Shown: positions 7,640-13,867 of the stretch, piece after piece
Layout: each line of letters begins with the position of its first letter
How positions within the stretch are numbered: the stretch's first letter is position 1
Assembly: GCA_964482055.1 (NCBI GenBank)
Contig: CAYZVX010000022.1
Coordinates: 1 to 33,540, forward strand
DNA length: 33,540 nt
Direction of reading: 5' to 3'
DNA from: G020354085 sp964482055
GTDB lineage: Bacteria; Pseudomonadota; Gammaproteobacteria; Acidiferrobacterales; Sulfurifustaceae
The notes under the pieces: model-generated
Told to the model about the DNA's origin: nothing
Seen by the model: the letters and a program-made list of their open reading frames with translations, nothing else
Database searches by the model: none
Translations under genes and position numbers: made by a program

Positions 7640-7843
7640 CTAGCGCGGGACGACTCGAGTGGCTTGCCTGCCTTTGGGTCCCTGGGTGTGCTCAAACTCT
7701 ACCTTCTGTCCTTCGGCGAGCGTCTTGTACCCATCTGCCTCGATGGTGGAGAAGTGCACAAATACGTCTTCGCTGCCGTCGGTGGGGACGATGAAGCCAT
7801 ATCCCTTGGAGTTGTTAAACCACTTGACGGTACCAACTTGCAT
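7640..7843 (-). CDS. Cold shock protein, CspA family
   Basis: A 67-residue single cold-shock domain (OB fold) that binds single-stranded RNA/DNA and acts as an RNA chaperone. RNP1 (KGYGFI) is at 13-18 and RNP2 (VFVHF) at 27-31; the start MQVGTVKWFN and the length are standard. The ribosome binding site AGGAGC precedes the ATG. The gene is transcribed alone, with a strong terminator downstream. The paralogue (CspA, C, D, E) cannot be told from the sequence. No long cold-responsive 5' leader is evident, but transcription start was not determined. Confidence 0.95.
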   Translation of the reverse strand: MQVGTVKWFNNSKGYGFIVPTDGSEDVFVHFSTIEADGYKTLAEGQKVEFEHTQGPKGRQATRVVPR

Positions 7844-7953
7844 AAAGGCTCCTCTATTATGAAAAGCTAATATGTCGCCCGTATTTCGGATTGTTGCTTG
7901 CGGACGACCGCGCCATCCTACGTCAAGACTCCGACGCTGACAACGCGGGGCCT

Positions 7954-8310
7954 CTACTCGTGAATCGGGCGACCGCGGCTGCGTTTGCGTTCGGCCCGCC
8001 GCCGCTTGCCCGCCAGGCGCCGTTCCTTGGCCGCCCGCGGCACGGCGGTCGGCTTGCGCGGCTTGGGTCGGCGGTTAAGGCGCGCCAACCGCGCAATCAA
8101 GCGCGTAAAGGCGATCTCGCGGTTGCGCGCCTGCGAGCGGGTATCGGAGGCGCTGACCACCACGCCGGACGGCGGGTGGGTGAGGCGCACCGCCGACTCG
8201 GTCTTGTGCAAGTGCTGGCCGCCGGGTCCGCTGGCGCGAAAGGTTTCGATGCGCACCTCGCGCTCGAGCACGGCGCGCGACAGGGAGTACGGGGGTCGCC
8301 CGGCAGCCAC
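7954..8310 (-). CDS. Short GGQ release-factor-like protein (ArfB-like ribosome rescue)
   Basis: A 118-residue protein made of the peptidyl-tRNA hydrolysis domain of class I release factors without codon-recognition domains. The GPGGQ catalytic motif is at 28-32, followed by the RF-like 'HKTESAVRLTHPPSGVVV' and 'DTRSQARNREIA'. The C-terminal 40 residues are strongly basic (RKPT...KERRLAGKRRRAERKRSRGR), like the ArfB tail that enters the empty mRNA channel. It therefore probably releases peptides on stalled ribosomes. The start is a GTG at 8310 with AGGA eight bases before it. It is divergent from the DAHP synthase gene. The middle resembles RF2 more than E. coli ArfB, so it could belong to a distinct RF-like subfamily. 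Confidence 0.85.
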   Translation of the reverse strand: MAAGRPPYSLSRAVLEREVRIETFRASGPGGQHLHKTESAVRLTHPPSGVVVSASDTRSQARNREIAFTRLIARLARLNRRPKPRKPTAVPRAAKERRLAGKRRRAERKRSRGRPIHE

Positions 8311-8348
8311 GGTCAGGGTCCTGCGGATGTGTTCGGTACGCGCATTGT

Positions 8349-8354
8349 TACAAT
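8349..8354 (+). promoter_or_regulatory. Candidate -10 box of the DAHP synthase gene
   Basis: TACAAT lies 33 bp before the ATG at 8388, in the 77-bp gap between divergent genes. The -35 region is poor, so this is a weak call resting on the -10 alone. Confidence 0.3.
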
Positions 8355-8387
8355 AGCCTCACAGTCAACGACCGGCCACGGGCGCGC

Positions 8388-9515
8388 ATGATCGTCATCC
8401 TCAAACCGAATCTCACCGACACGAGCCCGGAATACCGGCAGATTGTCGACTATCTGACCCACAAACCCAAGATCACCACGCGCGTGCACCAGGAGGTCGG
8501 CACGCTGCAGACCCTTACCGAGATCTACGTGATCGGCGAGACCTCGACACTCGACAAGGCCGAGATCGAAAGCCTGCCCGGCGTCGATCGCGTGGTGCGG
8601 GTCTCGGAGGAATACCGCATCCTCGGCCGGCACCGCGACGACCGCCGCCCCACCGGCTTCACCTACAACGGTGTGGAGTTCAGCCAGGACAACCTGCACG
8701 TGTTCGCCGGGCTGTGCGCGGTCGACACCCGCGAGCACGTCGATCGCATGCTGCGCGCGCTCGCCGCGCACGGCCAGGTGTGCACGCGCATGGGCGCCTA
8801 CAAGCCGCGCACCAACCCCTATTCCTTCCAGGGCCACGGCAAGGCGTGCCTGCCGTGGGTGTTCGAGCTCGCCGGTCACCACGGCATCAAGGTCATCGCC
8901 ATGGAGATCACCCACGACTCGCACCTCGACGAGATCCGCGAGGCCCTGGAGAGGACCGGCAAGCCCACAGGCGTGATGCTGCAGATCGGCACGCGCAATA
9001 CCCAGAACTTCGAGCTCCTCAAGATCGTCGGCCGCCAGCGCGAGTTTCCCGTGCTTCTGAAGCGCGGCTTCGGCATCACGCTCGAGGAGTCGCTCAACGC
9101 CGCCGAGTACCTCGCCAGCGAGGGCAACCGCAACGTGATCTTCGGGCTGCGCGGGATGAAGACCAACATGGGCGACCCGCACCGCAACTTCGTGGATTTT
9201 GCCCACGTGCCGGTCGTCAAGCGCCTGACGCGCATGCCGGTGTGCATCGATCCCTCGCACTCGGTCGGCAACCGCGAGCGGGCGCCCGACGGCATCCTCG
9301 ACATCGTGCACGTCACGGCGCAGGGCGTGATCGCCGGCGCCAACATGGTGCTGGTCGACTTCCACCCAAACCCCGCCCAGGCGCTGGTCGATGGCCCGCA
9401 GGCCCTGACGCTCGAGGAGCTGCCCTACTTCCTCGAGGACGTGGCGCTGGCGCGCCAGGCCTACGAGCAGCGCCGCGCGCTGGCACAGCGCTTTGCCCAG
9501 TCGCGCCGCGGCTAG
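8388..9515 (+). CDS. 3-deoxy-7-phosphoheptulonate (DAHP) synthase, type I-beta
   Basis: Condenses phosphoenolpyruvate and erythrose 4-phosphate, the first step of the shikimate pathway. The 375-residue protein has an N-terminal ferredoxin-like regulatory domain (about 1-95) and a beta/alpha barrel. Visible barrel motifs include the metal-ligand cysteine (Cys110), KPRTNPYSFQG, LLKRGFG, IFGLRGMKTN, and DPSHSVG with its metal-binding histidine. Oddly, the loop that usually reads AGPCSVE is AGLCAVD here: the proline before or beside the metal cysteine is leucine, while the cysteine itself is kept. The I-beta type differs from the E. coli AroF/G/H type, so I give no symbol. Feedback effectors cannot be predicted. 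Confidence 0.93.
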   Translation: MIVILKPNLTDTSPEYRQIVDYLTHKPKITTRVHQEVGTLQTLTEIYVIGETSTLDKAEIESLPGVDRVVRVSEEYRILGRHRDDRRPTGFTYNGVEFSQDNLHVFAGLCAVDTREHVDRMLRALAAHGQVCTRMGAYKPRTNPYSFQGHGKACLPWVFELAGHHGIKVIAMEITHDSHLDEIREALERTGKPTGVMLQIGTRNTQNFELLKIVGRQREFPVLLKRGFGITLEESLNAAEYLASEGNRNVIFGLRGMKTNMGDPHRNFVDFAHVPVVKRLTRMPVCIDPSHSVGNRERAPDGILDIVHVTAQGVIAGANMVLVDFHPNPAQALVDGPQALTLEELPYFLEDVALARQAYEQRRALAQRFAQSRRG

Positions 9516-9533
9516 CTTCCCGCCGGGATGGAC

Positions 9534-10814
9534 CTACTTGCTCGGGTAGTGGCGCAGGGTCGGTCCGACGTAGAGCTGGCGCGGCCGGTCGATGCCGTGT
9601 GACTCCTGTTGCAGCTCGAGCCAGTGGCTCACCCAGCCGGCGGTGCGGGCCAGCGCGAACACGGCGGTGAACATGTTGAGCGGAAAGCCCATCGCGCGCA
9701 GCAGGATGCCGGAGTAGAAATCGACGTTGGGATAGAGTTTGCGCTCCACGAAGTACTCATCCTTGAGCGCAATCTCTTCCAGCCGCACGGCCACCTCGAG
9801 CAGCGGGTCATCGACGCCCAGATGGCTCAGCACCTTCTTGGCCTGCGCCTGGATGACGCGCGAGCGCGGGTCGAAGTTCTTGTAGATGCGGTGCCCGAAG
9901 CCCATCAGGCGGAACGGATCGTTCTTGTCCTTGGCGCGGGCGATGGCCTTGGGAATGTTCTCGACCTTGCCAATCTCGGTGAGCATCTTGAGGACCGCCT
10001 CGTTGGCGCCGCCGTGCGCCGGCCCCCAGAGGCTCGCGATGCCGGCCGCGATGCAGGCAAAGGGGTTGGCGCCGCTCGAGGCGGCGAGCCGCACCGTCGA
10101 GGTCGAGGCGTTCTGCTCATGGTCGGCGTGCAGGATCAGGATCACGTCGAAGGCGCGCGCCAGCACCGGATCGACGATGTATTCGCTGGTCGGCACCCCG
10201 AACATCATTTGCAGGAAGTTTGAGGCGTAATCGAGCTTGTTGTTCGGGTAGCGCTGCGGCCGGCCGATCGAGTAGGTGTAGCTCGCCGCCGCCAGCATCG
10301 GCATCTTGGCCACGAGGCGGATCGCCGCGCGCATGCGATCGTCGGGATTACGGATGTCCATCACGTCGTGGTAGAAGGCCGACAGCGCCCCCACCACGCC
10401 GACCATGACCGCCATCGGATGCGCGTCGCGGCGGAAACCGCGGTAGAAGCTCATCACCTGCTCGTGCAACAGATTGTGCTGACCGATGGCGCGGTCGAAT
10501 GCCATGCGCTGCGCGCGCGCCGGCAGCTCGCCGTGCATGAGCAGATAGGCCACCTCGACGAAGTCGCTGTGCTCGGCCAGCTCCTCGATCGGGTAGCCGC
10601 GGTACAGCAGTATGCCGTTGTCGCCGTCGACGAAGGTGATTGCGCTCTTGCACGAGGCAGTGGCGCGGAATCCCGGATCGTAGGCGAGGATGCCGTGGCG
10701 CGACAGCAGCGACTGGATGTCGACCCCCGCGGGACCGGCGCTTCCCTCCACGATCGGGAGGTTGCCGTTGCCGGGCTCGTCGGTGAACGTGAGGGCTAGG
10801 TATTTGCTGGTCAT
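9534..10814 (-). CDS. gltA: Citrate synthase (type II, hexameric)
   Basis: Condenses acetyl-CoA and oxaloacetate to citrate. The 426 residues align over the full length with E. coli GltA (427). The catalytic triad is His267 (GPAHGGANEAV), His308 (GFGHRIYK) and Asp365 (PNVDFYSGI). The N-terminal beta domain ('DPGFRATASCKSAITFVDGD') is typical of the Gram-negative, NADH-sensitive enzymes, although allostery is inferred. The ATG at 10814 is preceded by GAGG; the open frame continues upstream to 11300, but that extension is out of character and lies antisense to the zinc-ribbon gene. It is divergent from that gene with 138 bp between the starts. Confidence 0.95.
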   Translation of the reverse strand: MTSKYLALTFTDEPGNGNLPIVEGSAGPAGVDIQSLLSRHGILAYDPGFRATASCKSAITFVDGDNGILLYRGYPIEELAEHSDFVEVAYLLMHGELPARAQRMAFDRAIGQHNLLHEQVMSFYRGFRRDAHPMAVMVGVVGALSAFYHDVMDIRNPDDRMRAAIRLVAKMPMLAAASYTYSIGRPQRYPNNKLDYASNFLQMMFGVPTSEYIVDPVLARAFDVILILHADHEQNASTSTVRLAASSGANPFACIAAGIASLWGPAHGGANEAVLKMLTEIGKVENIPKAIARAKDKNDPFRLMGFGHRIYKNFDPRSRVIQAQAKKVLSHLGVDDPLLEVAVRLEEIALKDEYFVERKLYPNVDFYSGILLRAMGFPLNMFTAVFALARTAGWVSHWLELQQESHGIDRPRQLYVGPTLRHYPSK

Positions 10815-10952
10815 CGGTTTGCCGTCCTCGCTCAGGGTGATCGCGCGACAAACAAAGGATGGGCGATGCGTGCGCCCGTGTCCACCCCCGCGGGGCTGGA
10901 CCGCGGCGGGAATCTTTAGAACAATGTCGCCCCGACAACCGCTCCGACACCG

Positions 10953-11273
10953 ATGGCCGAGAAAACCTGCCCGCACTGCCAGAAGGTGCTTCCCGCCAGG
11001 CTGGTCTGGCGCAGCCTGTTCGCGGGGCAGACCGCGCACCGCTGTCCGGCCTGCGGCAAGCGCTTTCGTCTGACCTACGGCGCCAAACGATCGGTGGCCT
11101 ACCTCAACGTCGCGCTCGTTCTCGGCGTCACGATCCTCATCGGCTACGCGTTCTACGGCGATGCGGCCGGCCTGGCGCGCTACACGCTCTATTATCTCGG
11201 CGCCGCGGTGGTGATCCTGCTGGTGCTGCCGCGCCTGGCACGCTTCGAGAAGACGAGCGCACCGTATCGGTAG
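10953..11273 (+). CDS. Zinc-ribbon protein with two membrane helices
   Basis: A 106-residue protein with an N-terminal zinc ribbon (CPHC at 6-9, CPAC at 31-34, spacer 21 residues) followed by two hydrophobic segments at about 48-66 and 76-93, and a short basic tail. This layout resembles the small CxxC-20-CxxC family (TIGR04104-like as I recall), whose function is unknown. The ribbon would face the cytoplasm if both helices form a hairpin. An ACAAT/TAGAAC -10-like stretch lies about 25-30 bp upstream. It converges with dacB; the gap between them is a repeat. Confidence 0.75.
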   Translation: MAEKTCPHCQKVLPARLVWRSLFAGQTAHRCPACGKRFRLTYGAKRSVAYLNVALVLGVTILIGYAFYGDAAGLARYTLYYLGAAVVILLVLPRLARFEKTSAPYR

Positions 11274-11275
11274 TG

Positions 11276-11341
11276 ACAGTGAACGGTGAACGGTAAACAC
11301 CGTTCACTGTTTACTGTTTACTGCTCACTGCTCACTGTTCA
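11276..11341. repeat. Inverted repeat plus tandem ~7-mers (GTGAACA/ACTGTTT type)
   Basis: Perfect 13-bp arms, acagtgaacggtg (11276-11288) and caccgttcactgt (11298-11310), are followed by about four more units of an ACTGTTT/ACTGCTC heptamer up to 11341. The segment fills the whole gap between two convergent genes, and the stop codon of dacB (11339-11341) lies inside it. The same unit occurs at 16789-16850. It may help terminate transcription from both sides, but there is no T-run. Confidence 0.75.
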
Positions 11342-12790
11342 CCGCCTCTCATACAGCCACTGCAACAACGCATCCTGCACCTGCTCGGCGGCGAAGGTGC
11401 TGAGCTGGGCGTGGTTGTGCAGGGCCACCACGGCCACGCGCCGCCCCTGGCGATCGAGCAAATAGCCAGCCAGCGTGCGCACGCCATTGAGGCTGCCGGT
11501 CTTGAGGTGGACGCGGCCTTCGAGCGCCGTTCCCGCGAAACGGCGCTTGAGCGTCCCGTCCAGCGTGGCTACCGGCAGCGAGGACAGCAGCTCCGGCATG
11601 TAGGGGCTGGCGTACCCGACCCGCAATACCTCCCCCAGGTGGCGCGCCGATATGCGCTCCTCGCGCGACAACCCGGAGCCGTTGTCGAGCACCAGCTCCG
11701 GAAACTGAAGGCCGTGCCGGGCGAGCCAGGCCCGCACCGTCTCGATGCCCTTTTCCGTCGTGCCCGGCGCGCCGCGCCGCTCCGCCCCGAGCGTGAGCAG
11801 CAGCTGGCGCGTCATGACGTTATTGCTCCACTTGTTGATCGAGCGCACGACGTCGGCGAGCGGCGGGGAATGCAGGACATGCAGGCGTCGCGCCTCGCTC
11901 GGCACCGCGCCCAGGCGCACCCCGCCATCGAGGCGGCCGCCCTGCTCCGCCCACAGCGCCTTGAACACGCCGTGAATGTAGGCGACCGGCTCGGATACGA
12001 CGCGAAAGAACTCGTACTGGCCGCAGGCCGCGTCATAACGCCCGGTGAAAAGGACGCGCACCCCCTCCTCGTGCTCGATGACTTGCATGCCGATGCGCCG
12101 CGGCCCCTCGCGGCAGCCCTCGTGCGCCAGGGTGATGCGGTTGTCGATGCGCACATGCGCCGGGTGCGGGTCGGCGCTGATGCGCAGGCCGTTCGCCTGC
12201 GGCCGCAGCTGAAAGCGCACCGCCTGGAAGTTGAGCAACAGCGCCGCCGGCAGGACGTTGTAGGTGCGCGTGGGCTGCTCGTCGAACTCCGCCGCATCAC
12301 CCGGCTCGGGCGCGAAATACGACTGGTCAATCACGAGATCCCCGGCGATCGCCTCGACGCCCTCGCCGCGCAGCCCGCGCAGGAAGCGCCAGAAATGCTC
12401 GACCACCAGGAACGGATCGCCGTAGCCCTTGAGATAGAGATCGCCCGCCAGCCGCCCACCGCCAACACCCGCCGTGGCGTAGGCCTCGGTCTTCCACTGG
12501 TAGGCCGGACCAAGCTCTTCGAGCCCCACGAGCGTGGTGAGGATCTTGATCGCGGAAGCCGGGTTACGCGGGGTATCGGCGTCGAACGCGAGCAATGGCC
12601 CGGGCGCGCCGATCTCGTGGACGTAGATGCTCAAACCCGCGGATGGCAGCCCGACCTGCTTGAGCGCCTGCACCACCGGCGCCGGCAGGCGCTCGGCGGG
12701 AGGCAGCCGCGCTGCGCTCGCAACGCGCAAGCCGGCGCCGGCGGTTGCCAGCGCAGCCGCGCCAAGCGTGATCAACGCGCGTAGCGACAT
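11339..12790 (-). CDS. dacB: D-alanyl-D-alanine carboxypeptidase/endopeptidase (PBP4 type)
   Basis: A periplasmic penicillin-binding protein of the S13 family, which trims or cleaves peptidoglycan cross-links. The 483 residues carry a signal peptide (hydrophobic 5-20, ASA before ARLPP) and all three active-site motifs: SAIK with Ser79 and Lys82, SNN at 322-324, and KTG at 430-432. The long insertion between the first two motifs is typical of PBP4. The start is the ATG at 12790, which gives a proper signal peptide; the frame remains open further upstream but that part is not signal-like. Ribosome binding is weak. It is divergent from the GpsA-like gene (77 bp apart). Confidence 0.93.
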   Translation of the reverse strand: MSLRALITLGAAALATAGAGLRVASAARLPPAERLPAPVVQALKQVGLPSAGLSIYVHEIGAPGPLLAFDADTPRNPASAIKILTTLVGLEELGPAYQWKTEAYATAGVGGGRLAGDLYLKGYGDPFLVVEHFWRFLRGLRGEGVEAIAGDLVIDQSYFAPEPGDAAEFDEQPTRTYNVLPAALLLNFQAVRFQLRPQANGLRISADPHPAHVRIDNRITLAHEGCREGPRRIGMQVIEHEEGVRVLFTGRYDAACGQYEFFRVVSEPVAYIHGVFKALWAEQGGRLDGGVRLGAVPSEARRLHVLHSPPLADVVRSINKWSNNVMTRQLLLTLGAERRGAPGTTEKGIETVRAWLARHGLQFPELVLDNGSGLSREERISARHLGEVLRVGYASPYMPELLSSLPVATLDGTLKRRFAGTALEGRVHLKTGSLNGVRTLAGYLLDRQGRRVAVVALHNHAQLSTFAAEQVQDALLQWLYERR

Positions 12791-12855
12791 CGGGACATGG
12801 CAGCCACAGGCGATCGCGTCGAAAGCATAGCACGCCGCCGCCGAGAGGCTTTTGC

Positions 12856-12861
12856 TACCAT
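12856..12861 (+). promoter_or_regulatory. Candidate extended -10 box of the GpsA-like gene
   Basis: TTTGCTACCAT gives an extended TGn followed by TACCAT (12856-12861), ending six bases before the ATG at 12868. Transcription would then start on or beside the start codon. No Shine-Dalgarno sequence is present. The layout closely resembles that before aguB, including a shared GCCGCCATG. Confidence 0.35.
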
Positions 12862-12867
12862 GCCGCC

Positions 12868-13770
12868 ATGGCGCAAGGCATGCGGGTGCTGGTCGTGGGC
12901 TACGGCGAGATCGGGCACGCCATGGAGGCGCTGCTGGCGCCACATGCCGAGCTGCAAGTCTGGCACCGCCGCACCGCAATCGCCCTCGAAGCCGCCGCGG
13001 CGCCGGCCGAGGTCGTGCTGTTCTGCGTGCCCACGCCTCCGCACGCCGAGCTCGCCGAACGGCTGCGTGCGCACCTCGCAGCGCACGCCGTGTGCGTCAC
13101 GGTTGCCAAGGGTCTCGATGACAGCGGGCGCACAGCGATCGAGGCGCTGGCGAGCGTGCTCGGCGCTCAGGCCTGCGGGGTGCTCGCCGGTCCGATGATC
13201 GCCGAGGACCTGCGCGCCGGCCGCGTCGGATTCGCCGCGCTCGGCCTGCGCGATGCGCTGGCCGCCCGGCGCGTGCAGGCGCTGTTTGCGCCGACGGCGC
13301 TGCATGTGGAGGCGCTCGCGGACATCGCCGGGCTATCGTGGTGCGCCGTTCTCAAGAACGTCTACGCCATGCTCTTCGGAATGGCCGACGAGCTCGCCCT
13401 CGGCGACAACATGCGCGGCTACCTGGCGGTCGCCAGCCTTGCGGAAACCGCGACCGTCCTGGCCCGGCTCGGCGCCGATCCAGCCACCGCCTACACGCTC
13501 GCCGGGGTGGGCGACCTCATCACCACCGCCACCAGCCGCGGCTCGCACCACCATGAGCTCGGGCAGCGCCTGGCGCGCGGCGAACGCGCCGACCTGCGCG
13601 GTGAGGGTCTGCATTCGCTCGCCACGCTCGCGCGGCAGGCGCGCTTCGCCTGGCGGGACCTGCCGCTCTTTGCCCTCACGGCGCGCTGCGCGCTCGAAGG
13701 CGCAGACCCGCGCACGGCGCTCGCGCAACACCTTGCGCAGCACTTTGGCAAGACGCACCCGCCGCGCTGA
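12868..13770 (+). CDS. Divergent NAD(P)H-dependent glycerol-3-phosphate dehydrogenase (GpsA-like)
   Basis: A 300-residue protein with an N-terminal Rossmann domain (GYGEIG at 11-16) and a C-terminal helical domain like GpsA, which makes sn-glycerol 3-phosphate for phospholipids. The catalytic lysine of the family appears as Lys163 in 'AVLKNVYAM', with GDN at 179-181 and AGVGDLITT (Asp216). It is unusual: about 30 residues shorter than typical GpsA, and the usual GPSFAxE reads GPMIAED (109-113), while GDNTR is GDNMR. The substrate may therefore differ; a related 6-phosphogluconate-dehydrogenase-like function is possible. Whether it is the only GpsA in the genome cannot be seen here. Confidence 0.75.
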   Translation: MAQGMRVLVVGYGEIGHAMEALLAPHAELQVWHRRTAIALEAAAAPAEVVLFCVPTPPHAELAERLRAHLAAHAVCVTVAKGLDDSGRTAIEALASVLGAQACGVLAGPMIAEDLRAGRVGFAALGLRDALAARRVQALFAPTALHVEALADIAGLSWCAVLKNVYAMLFGMADELALGDNMRGYLAVASLAETATVLARLGADPATAYTLAGVGDLITTATSRGSHHHELGQRLARGERADLRGEGLHSLATLARQARFAWRDLPLFALTARCALEGADPRTALAQHLAQHFGKTHPPR

Positions 13771-13867
13771 GCACGCGGCCACCACAGGTGGTGCGGAAAA
13801 TCAATCCTGTGCAGGCGCAGCGCTTTCGCTAGAATTCCCGCCGCCCGTATCGGCGTCGCATCAGAAC

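Noticed and set aside
10815..11300. N-terminal extension of the citrate synthase frame
   Set aside because: The extension is antisense to the zinc-ribbon gene, has atypical composition, and the ATG at 10814 gives the normal family length.
11276..11341. CRISPR-like tandem repeat
   Set aside because: The units are about 7 bp with no spacers and there are no cas genes; it is a short inverted/tandem repeat.
11411..12784. Plus-strand open frame of 457 codons opposite dacB
   Set aside because: dacB has all three penicillin-binding motifs on the minus strand; the plus frame has none.
13253..13867. N-terminal extension of the Rep helicase frame
   Set aside because: It overlaps the GpsA-like gene in another frame and is Arg/Pro/Ala-rich; Rep normally begins just before the QQQ segment.
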